DNA from: Methyloversatilis universalis FAM5
GTDB taxonomy: Bacteria; Pseudomonadota; Gammaproteobacteria; Burkholderiales; Rhodocyclaceae
Assembly: GCF_000214035.2 (NCBI RefSeq)
Contig: NZ_AFHG01000044.1
Coordinates: forward strand, 124,001 to 188,000
Length of the DNA: 64,000 bases
Direction of reading: 5' to 3'
Shown piece by piece: positions 51,306-60,667 of this stretch. Below the pieces are notes generated by a model that was not told where the DNA came from, made no database searches, and worked only from the letters and a program-made list of their open reading frames with translations. Positions within the stretch are counted from its first letter, which is position 1. Each line of letters begins with the position of its first letter. The translations under genes and the position numbers were made by a program.

Positions 51306-52463
51306 ATGACCTTCCGCCGCTTCACGCGTCTGCGATGGACGCCGCCCTCCAGCCACGCGCTGCTCGCCAGCGCAGTCCTGCTCTGTGCCGGAGCAGCCGA
51401 CGCCCAGATGACCTTGCAGGGGCCGGGCGACAGCTCGCTGACGCTCGGCCTCTGGCTGCGCGCTTCCTATGTCAGTGCCGAAGAGGCGCGCCCGGCCGGC
51501 GGCAGCGCGCACGACGGCGGCTTCACGCTGGATTCGGTCCGTCTGCTGTCGTCGGCCCGATTCACCCGGCGCATCGGCGCCACGCTCACCTTCGAACGTC
51601 CGCCGTCCGAGGACCTGCAGCTGCTGGACGCCATCCTGCAGTTCGAACTGGCGGACGGCCTCAACCTGTGGGCCGGCCGGCTGGTGCCGCCGTCCGACCG
51701 CTCGAACATGGCGGGCAACCAGTTCGCCAATGTGTGGGGCTACCCCCTCGTATCGCTGTACCCGAACGCCTTCACCGGCCGCGACGACGGCGTGCTGCTG
51801 TGGGGCAATCTGTACGACGACCGGCTGCTGTACGGCGTCGGCGTGTTCGAGGGCAGGAACCGCGGCAGCGGTCTGTCGAACGCCGCCAATGAACCGCTGT
51901 TCGCCGCCCGCGTCGCCTGGAGCTTCCTCGACACCGAGCCCGGCTACTACGGCACCAGCACCTATTACGGCGACAAGGAGGTGTTCACGCTGGGCGCCGC
52001 GCTGATGAGCCAGAAGGACGGCGTGGGTGTGGCCGGCGCCCGCGGCGACTATCGCGCGTGGAACATCGACGCGCTGTACGAAAGCCGGGGGTACAGCGGC
52101 GGCGTGCTGACGGTCGAAGCCGCCTGGTACGACTACGACACCGACGGCGTGACCGACGCCGCGCCCGCCGATCCGCTGTGTTCGCGGGTCACCAACTGCG
52201 GCGGCGCGGTGCAGGCGGACGCCGCCCTGCTGACGGTGGGCTACCTCATTCCGGGCGCGGTCGGTCCCGGCCGCTTCCAGCCCTATGTGCGGGTACAGCG
52301 GCTGGATCCGGACAGCGGCGCACGCACCGAGCAGTGGGATATCGGCACGAACTACGTGCTGTCCGGCCACAAGGCGCGCCTCACCGCGGTGTATTCGAGC
52401 GCGAAGAGCGAAGGCGCGGCCTCGCTCGACCGCTTCGTGCTCGGGCTGCAGCTGCTGTACTAG
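51306..52463 (+). CDS. outer-membrane porin
   Basis: The 385-residue protein has a signal peptide (ALLASAVLLCAGAADA) and then alternating beta-strand sequence ending in a terminal aromatic-rich strand (SLDRFVLGLQLLY), as in phosphate-selective-type porins (NLWAGRLVPPSDRSNMAGNQFANVWGYPLV). Its mature N-terminus QMTLQGPGDSSLTLGLWLRASYVSAEE closely parallels that of the partial porin at 63809 (GVTVAGPGESYLTLSLWARSSFSSVEN), so the two are probably paralogues. In Methylophilus the amide porin FmdC belongs with the fmd transporter genes, so a role in amide or urea passage is plausible. Confidence 0.83.
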   Translation: MTFRRFTRLRWTPPSSHALLASAVLLCAGAADAQMTLQGPGDSSLTLGLWLRASYVSAEEARPAGGSAHDGGFTLDSVRLLSSARFTRRIGATLTFERPPSEDLQLLDAILQFELADGLNLWAGRLVPPSDRSNMAGNQFANVWGYPLVSLYPNAFTGRDDGVLLWGNLYDDRLLYGVGVFEGRNRGSGLSNAANEPLFAARVAWSFLDTEPGYYGTSTYYGDKEVFTLGAALMSQKDGVGVAGARGDYRAWNIDALYESRGYSGGVLTVEAAWYDYDTDGVTDAAPADPLCSRVTNCGGAVQADAALLTVGYLIPGAVGPGRFQPYVRVQRLDPDSGARTEQWDIGTNYVLSGHKARLTAVYSSAKSEGAASLDRFVLGLQLLY

Positions 52464-52467
52464 CGGC

Positions 52468-53367
52468 TCAGTCACTCGACGCCCGCATGGCCAGCGCCGC
52501 GGCGGCGGCGCGGGTTTCCACGCCCAGCTTCTCGTAGATGTGCTCGAGGTGCTTGTTAACAGTGCGCGGGCTCATGCCGAGGATGTCGCCGATGTCGCGG
52601 TTGGTCTTGCCCTTGGCCAGCCAGGACAGCACCTCGGCCTCGCGCGGCGTGAGCTGGGCACCGGCGATGCGGGTGCTCGATTCGCCGCGCTTCCTGACGT
52701 CGAGCAGCAGCATGTGTTCGCCCAGACCGACCGCACCCAGGCTGCGCGCGTACAGGGACTGGTCGCCCTGCTCGCGCAGCAGCCGCGCGTCGGCCGCCGG
52801 GTCGGCCGCCAGCGTGGCCGGATCGCCGAGCCAGTCAGCGGTGGTGGCCGCCGGATCGATGCCGAACTGGCCCAGGCACTCCGCCGCGCGCGGCGAACGC
52901 CAGGCGATGCGGCCCAGCGCGTCGACCACCAGCACGCCCAGACCGGCCACGTCCACCGCCTGGCGGGCGATGCGTACCGCGCGCGCGTTGCGCACATGGG
53001 CCTGCAGACGCACCAGCACCTCTTCCACCCGCAGCGGCTTGACCACGTAGTCGGTGCCGCCGGCGGTAAAGCCTTCGACCACCTCGGCAGTGCCGGACAG
53101 GCCGGTCATGAAGATGACCGGTACGTGGGTGAGGCCGGGTTCGTCGCGGATGCGGCGGCAGGTGTCGAAGCCGGACAGGCCGGGCATGACCGCATCGAGC
53201 AGGATGGCGTCCGGTACCACCCATTCGAGGCGTGACAGCGCGGAGGCGCCGTCGTGCGCGATCAGCACGGTATAGCCGCCGTCGGACAGCGCGTCGCACA
53301 GGAAGCCGAGGGAATCAGGCGCGTCGTCGACGACGAGCACCACCGGTTTCTGGAATTCAGAGTGCAT
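52468..53367 (-). CDS. LuxR-type response regulator, partner of the permease-like kinase
   Basis: The 299-residue protein has a receiver (VVLVVDDAPDSLGFLCDALSD; acceptor Asp in AILLDAVMPGLSGFDTC; Lys in YVVKPLRVEEVL), a PAS-like middle (GLGVLVVDALGRIAWRSPRAAECLGQFG) and a LuxR helix-turn-helix (LTPREAEVLSWLAKGKTNRDIGDILGMSPRTVNKHLEHIYEKLGVETRAAAAALA). The start overlaps the kinase stop by 11 bp, so the two are co-expressed. It likely regulates the amide/urea operon at 57-64 kb (inference). An in-frame ATG also lies at 53373. Confidence 0.92.
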   Translation of the reverse strand: MHSEFQKPVVLVVDDAPDSLGFLCDALSDGGYTVLIAHDGASALSRLEWVVPDAILLDAVMPGLSGFDTCRRIRDEPGLTHVPVIFMTGLSGTAEVVEGFTAGGTDYVVKPLRVEEVLVRLQAHVRNARAVRIARQAVDVAGLGVLVVDALGRIAWRSPRAAECLGQFGIDPAATTADWLGDPATLAADPAADARLLREQGDQSLYARSLGAVGLGEHMLLLDVRKRGESSTRIAGAQLTPREAEVLSWLAKGKTNRDIGDILGMSPRTVNKHLEHIYEKLGVETRAAAAALAMRASSD

Positions 53368-56300
53368 GAGCATCCCGTTGCAGCAATTGGGTGAAGCGGA
53401 TCAGGTCGAAGCCATCGACCAGCGCGCGCAGGCGCCGGCAGTCCTCGCGCGCCGCCTCCGAACGGTCGGCGATGGCGTCGAGCAGCGTGGTGATGCCGTT
53501 CACGTGGCCCAGCCGGGACAGCCGCAGCAGCGCAGCGCGCTCCTCGTCGTCGAGCGCAAGCAGTGGCGCGTCGGCCGCCGGCGCCGCCTTCGGCAGCCCG
53601 GCGCCGACCGGTTCGTCAACATGCAGCGTGAGGTCCAGCGCCTCGCGCAGCTGTTCCAGCAGTTCGGATTCGATCACCGGCTTGGGCACGAAGCCGGCGC
53701 AGCCGGCAGTGCGCAGCAGCTCGCTGCGGTTCTCGAACACATTGGCCGACACCATGAGCACCGGAATCGGCGCGCCGTCGAACTCGCGTAGCCGGCGCGC
53801 GGTTTCCCAGCCGTCCATGCCCTCCATATTGATGTCGAGCAGCACCACGTCCGGGCGCGCCCGGGCGACGCAGGCCAGCGCCTCTTCGCCGCTGCCCGCC
53901 TCGTCCAGATCGAAGCCCAGCGGCGCCAGCATGGCGGTCAGCATGTGGCGCTGGGTGGCGTCGTCATCGACCAGCAGCACCCGGCGGCGCGGGCCTTCGT
54001 AGCCGATCACGGTGCGTGCCGGCCGCGGCTGCGACGGCACCGACAGGTATTCAGGCAGGTAGAGGCGCAGCCGGAAGGTGGAGCCGCGGCCCGGCTCGCT
54101 GTCCAGCGTCAGTTCGCCGCCCATCAGCGAAGTGAGCATGCGGGTGATGCTCAGCCCCAGGCCGGTGCCGTGCTCGGCGATCATGCGACCGGTGGTGCTG
54201 CGCTCGAAGGGCATGAAGATGCGGGCGTGGTCTTCCGGCGCGATGCCCGGCCCGGTGTCGGCGATCTCGAAACGGGCCACTTCCATCCGGTAATCGACCC
54301 GCAGCACCACCTCGCCGCGCTCGGTGAACTTGACCGCATTGGCCAGCAGATTGATCAGCACCTGGCGCAGGCGCTTGGCGTCCACCCGCACATAGTCGGG
54401 CAGGCGGCCGCTGGTATCGACCCGGAAGCGCAGGCCCTTGCGCGCCGCCTGCGGCTCGAACATCTTGGCCAGGTCGTCCAGCAGTTCGCGCATGTGCATC
54501 GGCGCCGGGTCCAGCCTGAGCTTGCCGGCCTCGATGCGCGCCAGATCGAGCAGTCCGTCGATCAGGCCCAGCAGATGCTCGCCGCTGCGCAGTATGGTGC
54601 CGAGCGCGCGCTTCTGCGTGTCGTCAGGGCCGGACCGGGCGCCCTGCTTTCCGCTCTCGCGCAGCAGGATCTGCGCGTAGCCGAGAATGCTGTTCAGCGG
54701 CGTGCGCAGTTCGTGGCTGATGCCGGTCACATAGCGGGTCTTGGCCAGATTGGCCGATTCGGCGGCGTCCTTGGCCTTCTGCAGCGCCAGATCGGTACGG
54801 CGGTGCGCCTCGATCTCGCGCATCAGCAGCTGGTTCTGCCGGTTCGATTCGTCCTGCGCCAGCCGCCGGCTTTCCGAACCCAGCACGATCCACCAGGCAC
54901 ACACCGCGCACAGCAGCACCAGCAGCGCGAAGGTCTTGGACAGCGTGAGCTGCAGGCTGGCGCGCGCCGCCGGGTACAGACCGCTGACGATGGCCTCCTG
55001 GTAGAACACCACGCCGAAGATGACCGCCAGCAGCACGGTGAGCGACAGGAACACCACCAGGAAGTGGCCGATGCGGAAGTTCACCCGCTGCGCCAGCCGC
55101 ACCGGCAGGATGGCGTTGAGCAGCGCATGCAGCTGGTCGGCCGCGCTCGATTCGGTCTTGCAGCGGTCGTGACAGCGCGATTCCAGGGTGCAGCACAGCG
55201 AACAGATGGGCTGACCGTAGGCGGGGCAGTGCGCCATGTCTTCCGATTCGAAGCGGTTCTCGCACACGTGGCAGGTGACGGTTTCGCCCGGCCGCCACGG
55301 TGTGGCGCTGCGCCGCGCGAGGTAGTAGCGGCCGCGGGTGGCGAGCGCGATCAGCGGCGCGCAGATGAAGGCGGTCGCCAGCGATATGAAGGGCGAGAAG
55401 GCCTGCGCCAGATCGCCCATCCAGCCGGTATAGGCCAGCACCGACAGCACGGTGGCGATGGCCATCGAACCGAGGCCGACCGGATTCAGTTCGTACAGGT
55501 GTGCGCGCTTGAACTCGATGTGCGACGGCGACAGCCCGAGCGGCTTGTTCACCACCAGATCGGCCACCAGCGCGCCGACCCAGGCGATGGCGAGATTGGC
55601 GTACAGGCCAAGCACATGCTCCAGCGCCTCGAACACGCCGAGCAGCATGAGCAGCAGCGCGATCACCACATTGAACACCAGCCACACCACGCGGCCCGGG
55701 TGGCTGTGCGTGAGCCGGGCGAAGAAGTTGGACCAGGCGAGCGAGCCGGCGTAGGCGTTGGTGACGTTGATCTTGAGCTGCGACACGATGACGAACAGCG
55801 CGGTCACCGCCAGCACCACCGCCGGTGAGTCGAACACGTAGCCGAAGCCGGCGAGATACATCTGGGTCGGTTCGACCGCGCGGTCCACCGGCACCATGGC
55901 CTGCAGCGCGACAAAGGCGAGGAAGGCGCCGCCCAGCATCTTCACCATGCCCGGCACCACCCAGCCGGGACCGGCGATCAGCACCGACGCCCACCAGCGC
56001 ACCCGGTTCTCGCGCGTCTTCTCCGGCAGGAAGCGCAGGTAATCCACCTGTTCGCCGATCTGCACCACCAGCGAAATCGCCACCGTCGAGGCGGCGCCGA
56101 ACATGACCCAGTCGAACTCGCTGCTGCCCGAACTGCGGCCGGTCAGGCCGGTGAATTCCGTGTAGAGGTGCGGCGCCTGCCACCACACCGCGACATAGGG
56201 CAGCACCAGCAGCACGATCCACAGCGGCTGGGTCCACAGCTGTATGCGGCTGATCAGCGTGACGCCGTGAATCACCAGCGGAATCACGATGACCGAGCAC

Positions 56301-56767
56301 AGCAGATAGCTCCACGCCAGCGGCAGCCCGAAGTACAGCTCGAAGGCCAGCGCCATGATGGCCGCCTCGATGGCGAAGAAGATGAAGGTGAAGCTCGCGT
56401 AGACCAGCGAGGTGATGGTGGAGCCGAGATAGCCGAAGCCGGCGCCGCGGGTCAGCAGATCCATGTCCACGCCGTAGCGGGCGGCGCAGTAGCTGATCGG
56501 CAGGCCGGTCAGGAAAGTGATCAGCCCGACCAGCAGGATGGCGTACAGCGCGTTGGTGAAGCCGTAGTTCAGCGCGATGGCGCCGCCGATCGCCTCCAGC
56601 GCGAGGAAGGACACCGCGCCGAAGGCGGTGTTGGCGACCCGCCATTCGGACCACTTGCGGAAGCTGCGCGGCGTGTAGCGCAGCGCGTAGTCCTCGAGCG
56701 TCTCGTTGGCGACCCAGGTGTTGTAGTCGCGGCGGATCTTGAATATCTGATGGGTGGCTTCGGACAT
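53357..56767 (-). CDS. NCS1-permease-like hybrid sensor histidine kinase
   Basis: The 1136-residue protein has an N-terminal NCS1 (cytosine/purine permease) domain of about 12 membrane segments (WRVANTAFGAVSFLALEAIGGAIALNYGFTNALYAILLVGLITF, NVTNAYAGSLAWSNFF). A cysteine-rich cytosolic insert follows (CHVCENRFESEDMAHCPAYGQPICSLCCTLESRCHDRC), two more membrane segments, the kinase core (GISHELRTPLNSILGYAQIL, NLLANAVKFTERGE, ADTGPGIAPEDHARIFMPFE), a receiver (VLLDINMEGMDGW) and a helical C-terminal tail. Such transporter-like sensors (compare CbrA) may sense a substrate or its flux. Divergent from the amide/urea operon, so urea or a short amide is a likely signal. Start 56767 is chosen at MSEATHQIFKIRRDYN. 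Confidence 0.9.
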   Translation of the reverse strand: MSEATHQIFKIRRDYNTWVANETLEDYALRYTPRSFRKWSEWRVANTAFGAVSFLALEAIGGAIALNYGFTNALYAILLVGLITFLTGLPISYCAARYGVDMDLLTRGAGFGYLGSTITSLVYASFTFIFFAIEAAIMALAFELYFGLPLAWSYLLCSVIVIPLVIHGVTLISRIQLWTQPLWIVLLVLPYVAVWWQAPHLYTEFTGLTGRSSGSSEFDWVMFGAASTVAISLVVQIGEQVDYLRFLPEKTRENRVRWWASVLIAGPGWVVPGMVKMLGGAFLAFVALQAMVPVDRAVEPTQMYLAGFGYVFDSPAVVLAVTALFVIVSQLKINVTNAYAGSLAWSNFFARLTHSHPGRVVWLVFNVVIALLLMLLGVFEALEHVLGLYANLAIAWVGALVADLVVNKPLGLSPSHIEFKRAHLYELNPVGLGSMAIATVLSVLAYTGWMGDLAQAFSPFISLATAFICAPLIALATRGRYYLARRSATPWRPGETVTCHVCENRFESEDMAHCPAYGQPICSLCCTLESRCHDRCKTESSAADQLHALLNAILPVRLAQRVNFRIGHFLVVFLSLTVLLAVIFGVVFYQEAIVSGLYPAARASLQLTLSKTFALLVLLCAVCAWWIVLGSESRRLAQDESNRQNQLLMREIEAHRRTDLALQKAKDAAESANLAKTRYVTGISHELRTPLNSILGYAQILLRESGKQGARSGPDDTQKRALGTILRSGEHLLGLIDGLLDLARIEAGKLRLDPAPMHMRELLDDLAKMFEPQAARKGLRFRVDTSGRLPDYVRVDAKRLRQVLINLLANAVKFTERGEVVLRVDYRMEVARFEIADTGPGIAPEDHARIFMPFERSTTGRMIAEHGTGLGLSITRMLTSLMGGELTLDSEPGRGSTFRLRLYLPEYLSVPSQPRPARTVIGYEGPRRRVLLVDDDATQRHMLTAMLAPLGFDLDEAGSGEEALACVARARPDVVLLDINMEGMDGWETARRLREFDGAPIPVLMVSANVFENRSELLRTAGCAGFVPKPVIESELLEQLREALDLTLHVDEPVGAGLPKAAPAADAPLLALDDEERAALLRLSRLGHVNGITTLLDAIADRSEAAREDCRRLRALVDGFDLIRFTQLLQRDAHAL

Positions 56768-57122
56768 CGGGGGCGGTGGGCCTGAGCGGTCTGCTGCCCT
56801 CATGCAAGAAATGCTCCGGCAGCGGAATGGCGCGCCGCCGGAGCCCAAGTGCAGCTTCCCTCCACGCCGCGCACTCCGACGGTGCCGCGAGCGACATCGT
56901 GGTGCAGTGCGAAAGCGCAGGATTCCACCTTAGCACCTCACCCCGCCCGGACCGCGTCTGTCACCCGGTCCGCACATACGTCGATTGACGTATTCGCGTA
57001 CGCAGCCCCGGAAACTACTTTTCGCACCGCAGCGAACGATTGCGGTGCACTGCACAACGTCTCATCGGACCGCAGTCGCCTCGCCTGAAGCTCCCCAACC
57101 CCTTCCGCTCAGGAGAAACGAC
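56768..57122. promoter_or_regulatory. amide/urea operon control region with ATACGTC-N4-GACGTAT
   Basis: This 355-bp divergent gap separates the kinase gene and urtA. A perfect 7-bp inverted repeat (ATACGTC at 56976-56982, GACGTAT at 56987-56993) lies about 130 bp before urtA, a form often bound by NarL/LuxR-type regulators. GTGCACTGCAC at 57041-57051 is a second short dyad-like block. Strong CAGGAGA lies before urtA. Binding by the LuxR-type regulator at 52468 is inference. Confidence 0.6.
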
Positions 57123-58394
57123 ATGGCTGACAACAAAGACACGATTCCGGCTCCGCTCACCAGCGAACAGCGCCGCAAGGTTCTGCTCGGCATGGCCGCC
57201 GCCCCGGCCCTGATGGTGCCGGGCGTCAGCTTCGGCAACGCGCAGTTCCCGACGGCCAAGGTCAACACGACCAAGCTCGCCGTGACCGATACCGAAGTCA
57301 TCGTGGGTCAGCTGCACTCCGCCACCGGCACGATGGCGATCTCGGAAACCGGCTCGATCCAGGCCGAACAGCTGGCGATCGACCAGATCAACGCGATGGG
57401 CGGCATCCTCGGTCGCAAGATCAAGGTGATCAAGGAAGACGGCGCCTCCGACTGGCCGACCTTCGCCGAAAAGTCGAAGAAGCTGCTGGTGAACGACAAG
57501 GTGGCCTGCGTGTTCGGCTGCTGGACCTCGGCCTCACGCAAGGCGGTGCTGCCGGTGTTCGAGAAGGAGAACGGCCTGCTCTACTACCCGACCTTCTACG
57601 AAGGCCTGGAGCAGTCGAAGAACGTGATCTACACCGGCCAGGAAGCCACCCAGCAGATCATCTGGGGCCTGGACTGGGCGTCGAAGGAGAAGAAGGCCAA
57701 GACCTACTTCCTGATCGGCTCCGACTACATCTGGCCGCGCACCTCGATGAAGATCGCGCGCAAGCACATCGAGTCGGTCGGCAAGCTGGGCAGCGTGGTG
57801 GGCGAGGAGTACTACCCGCTCGGCCACACCAACTTCAACTCGCTGATCAACAAGATCAAGGTCGCGAAGCCGGACTGCATCTTCGCAGCCGTGGTGGGCG
57901 GCTCCAACGTGGCCTTCTACAAGCAGCTGAAGGCGGCCGGCATCACCGGCGCCAAGCAGTTCCTGCTCACGCTGTCGGTGACCGAGGACGAAATGCTGGG
58001 CGTGGGCGGCGAAAACTTCGCCGGCTTCTACTCCTCGATGAAGTACTTCCAGTCGCTCGACAACGCCAACAACAAGGCCTTCGTCGAAGCCTTCAAGAAG
58101 GCCTACGGCCCGAAGTCGGTGATCGGCGACGTGACCCAGGCCGGCTATCTCGGCCCCTGGCTGTGGAAGGCCGCAGTCGAGAAGGCGGGCAGCTTCGATG
58201 TGGACAAGGTGGTCGCCGCCTCGCCCGGCATCGAACTGAAGACCGCGCCCGAAGGCTACGTGAAGCTGCACGAGAACCACCACCTGTGGAGCAAGGCGCG
58301 CATCGCCCAGGGCCAGCCTGACGGCACCTTCAAGGTGGTCGCCGAATCGGCCGAGCTGATCGAGCCCAACCCCTTCCCCAAGGGCTACCAGTAA
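57123..58394 (+). CDS. urtA: urea/short-chain-amide ABC transporter binding protein (UrtA/FmdD type)
   Basis: The 423-residue periplasmic protein has a Tat-like N-terminus (SEQRRKVLLGMAAAPALMVPG) and the type I binding fold of urea/amide binding proteins: VIVGQLHSATGTMAISETGSIQAEQLAIDQINAMGGILGRKIKVIKEDGASDWPTFAEKSKKLL, VFGCWTSASRKAVLPVFE and YYPTFYEGLEQSKNVIYTGQEATQQIIWGLDW. The following four transporter genes and formamidase point to formamide, acetamide or urea. AGGAGA lies before the ATG at 57123. Confidence 0.9.
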   Translation: MADNKDTIPAPLTSEQRRKVLLGMAAAPALMVPGVSFGNAQFPTAKVNTTKLAVTDTEVIVGQLHSATGTMAISETGSIQAEQLAIDQINAMGGILGRKIKVIKEDGASDWPTFAEKSKKLLVNDKVACVFGCWTSASRKAVLPVFEKENGLLYYPTFYEGLEQSKNVIYTGQEATQQIIWGLDWASKEKKAKTYFLIGSDYIWPRTSMKIARKHIESVGKLGSVVGEEYYPLGHTNFNSLINKIKVAKPDCIFAAVVGGSNVAFYKQLKAAGITGAKQFLLTLSVTEDEMLGVGGENFAGFYSSMKYFQSLDNANNKAFVEAFKKAYGPKSVIGDVTQAGYLGPWLWKAAVEKAGSFDVDKVVAASPGIELKTAPEGYVKLHENHHLWSKARIAQGQPDGTFKVVAESAELIEPNPFPKGYQ

Positions 58395-58490
58395 GCACCC
58401 CGAGGCCGGCCCCGGCGCAGACCGGGGCGGTCTCCCTCCCATCCCTGCACCGGCCGGGCGCACGCCCGGCCAACCGTCCGGAGGTCCGCC

Positions 58491-59405
58491 ATGTCATTCG
58501 ACGAAATCTACAACATCGCCCTCATGCAGGGCTTCGCCGGCCTGAGCCTGTTCTCGGTGCTGCTGCTGATGGGCCTGGGTCTGGCCATCATCTTCGGCCA
58601 GATGGGCGTGATCAACATGGCGCATGGCGAGTTCATGACCATCGGCGCCTACACCATCTTCATGTTCTCCAGCCTGACCGAAACCTATGCACCCGGGTTG
58701 ATGCAGGCCTATTTCCCGGTGGCCATCCTCGCCGCCTTCGTGATCGCCTTCGGCTTCGGCTGGCTCACCGAGTGGGCGCTGATACGCCATCTGTACAAAC
58801 GGCCTCTGGACACGCTGCTCGCGACCTGGGGCCTGTCGCTCGGCATGCAGCAGGTGTTCCGCTCCACCTTCGGCCCGAAAGAAGTGAGCCCCACCCTGCC
58901 CGACTGGCTCATGGGTTCGTGGTCGCCGTCCGAAGGTCTGGACATCCCGATCAACGGCCTGTTCGTGCTCGCGCTCACCCTGCTGGTGACCGGCGGCGTG
59001 CTGCTCGCGCTGTACAAGTCGCGCTGGGGCCTGCGGGTGCGCGCCACCGTCGCCAACCGTGCGATGGCCAACGCCACCGGCATCAATACCAAGCGCACTG
59101 ACCGCCTGACCTACGCCATCGGCTGCGGCATCGCCGGCGTGGCCGGGGCTGCCTTCACCACCATCGGTTCGACCGGTCCGACCTCGGGTTCGCTCTACAT
59201 CGTCGATGCCTTCCTGGTGGTCACCTTCGGCGGCGCCGGCTCGCTGCTCGGCACCGTGGCCTCCGCCTTCGGCATCGCGCAGACCCAGTCCATCTCCGAG
59301 TTCTTCATGACCGGCTCGATGGCCAAGGTACTCACGCTGCTGCTCATCGTGACCATCCTGATGATCCGTCCGCAGGGCCTCTTCGCTTCGAAGATCCGCC
59401 GCTGA
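58491..59405 (+). CDS. urtB: amide/urea ABC permease (UrtB/LivH type)
   Basis: The 304-residue inner-membrane protein has about eight membrane segments and the branched-chain amino acid/urea permease motifs MGLGLAIIFGQMGVINMAHGEFMTIGAYT and LGTVASAFGIAQTQSISEFFM. It is the short UrtB form without the long N-terminal exported domain. GGAGG lies 8 bases before the ATG. It forms the heteromeric channel with UrtC, encoded 40 bp downstream. Confidence 0.9.
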   Translation: MSFDEIYNIALMQGFAGLSLFSVLLLMGLGLAIIFGQMGVINMAHGEFMTIGAYTIFMFSSLTETYAPGLMQAYFPVAILAAFVIAFGFGWLTEWALIRHLYKRPLDTLLATWGLSLGMQQVFRSTFGPKEVSPTLPDWLMGSWSPSEGLDIPINGLFVLALTLLVTGGVLLALYKSRWGLRVRATVANRAMANATGINTKRTDRLTYAIGCGIAGVAGAAFTTIGSTGPTSGSLYIVDAFLVVTFGGAGSLLGTVASAFGIAQTQSISEFFMTGSMAKVLTLLLIVTILMIRPQGLFASKIRR

Positions 59406-59445
59406 ACGCGATCCGCACCGATTTCGAACCATCCAGGAGATTCAC

Positions 59446-60639
59446 ATGGACGCATTCAAGAGCTGGATCGCACGCAGCGGAACAGGAAGCATCCTGCTGC
59501 TCGCGCTGCTCATCGTGGTGGTGTTCCCGCTCACGATGGACATCTTCCGTCTCAACCTCGTCGGCAAATACCTCACCTACGCCTTCGTCGCGGTCGGCCT
59601 CGTCATGCTGTGGGGCTACGGCGGCATCCTGAGCCTGGGCCAGGGCGTGTTCTTCGGCCTCGGCGGCTACATGATGGCCATGTTCCTGAAGCTGGAAGCC
59701 TCCGACCCGGAAGCGACCAAGATCCAGAGCACGCCGGGCATTCCGGACTTCATGGACTGGAACCAGCTGACCGAGCTGCCGCTGTGGTGGGAGCCGTTCC
59801 GCCACCTGCCGCTGGCGCTGATCGCGGTGGTGGCGGTGCCGATGGTGCTGGCCTTCATCATCAGCTTCGCGATGTTCAAGCGCCGGGTGGGCGGCGTGTA
59901 TTTCGCCATCATCACGCAGGCGGTGGCGCTCATCCTGACCGTGCTCATCATCGGTCAGCAGGGCTACACCGGCGGCGTCAATGGCATCACCGACCTGCGT
60001 ACCCTGCTCGGCTGGGACATCCGCAGCGACTCGGCCAAGTACGTCCTGTACTTCGTCAATGCCGGGCTGCTGATCGGCGTGATCGCGCTGTGCCGCTGGA
60101 TACAGATGTCCAAGCTCGGCACGCTGCTGCTGGCCATGCGCGACAAGGAAGACCGGGTGCGTTTCTCCGGCTACGACGTGGCGATGTTCAAGGTGTTCGC
60201 CTTCGTGCTGGCGGCCGGCATCTCGGCCATCGGCGGCGCGATGTTCACGCTGCAGGTCGGCTTCATGTCGCCGTCCTTCGTCGGCATCGTGCCGTCGATC
60301 GAAATGGTCATCTTCGCTGCGGTCGGTGGCCGCATGTCGCTGGTGGGCGCGGTGTATGGCGCGCTGCTGGTGAATTTCGGCAAGACCTACTTCTCCGAAT
60401 CCGCGCCCGACCTCTGGCTGTTCCTGATGGCCGCGCTGTTCATCGGCGTGGTGCTCGCCTTCCCCAACGGTCTGGCCGGTCTGTACGAAAGCCACGTGAA
60501 GCCCTGGTTCGCGCGCCGCAAGGCGCCGAAGGCCGCGCCGGCCGCAGTCGAGCCGCCGGCCGCACCGCCGCCCTCCCCCAGCCAGAAGTCCGCACCGCCC
60601 GCCGCCCTGCCCGGCGGCGTACAGGGCCAGTCGGCCTGA
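59446..60639 (+). CDS. urtC: amide/urea ABC permease (UrtC/LivM type)
   Basis: The 397-residue inner-membrane protein has about ten membrane segments and the UrtC motifs YGGILSLGQGVFFGLGGYMMAMFLKLEA, FAIITQAVALILTVLI, NGITDLRTLLGWD and SPSFVGIVPSIEMVIFAAVGGRMSLVGAVYGALLVNFGKTYFSESAPDLW. A proline/alanine-rich cytosolic tail (APAAVEPPAAPPPSPSQK) ends the protein. CAGGAGA lies before the ATG at 59446. Confidence 0.9.
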   Translation: MDAFKSWIARSGTGSILLLALLIVVVFPLTMDIFRLNLVGKYLTYAFVAVGLVMLWGYGGILSLGQGVFFGLGGYMMAMFLKLEASDPEATKIQSTPGIPDFMDWNQLTELPLWWEPFRHLPLALIAVVAVPMVLAFIISFAMFKRRVGGVYFAIITQAVALILTVLIIGQQGYTGGVNGITDLRTLLGWDIRSDSAKYVLYFVNAGLLIGVIALCRWIQMSKLGTLLLAMRDKEDRVRFSGYDVAMFKVFAFVLAAGISAIGGAMFTLQVGFMSPSFVGIVPSIEMVIFAAVGGRMSLVGAVYGALLVNFGKTYFSESAPDLWLFLMAALFIGVVLAFPNGLAGLYESHVKPWFARRKAPKAAPAAVEPPAAPPPSPSQKSAPPAALPGGVQGQSA

Positions 60640-60667
60640 CCCGCGCCCGACCTGACAGGAGACCGAC

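Noticed and set aside
53945-55828. A 627-codon plus-strand open frame
   Set aside because: Antisense to the permease-like hybrid kinase; no domain recognised.
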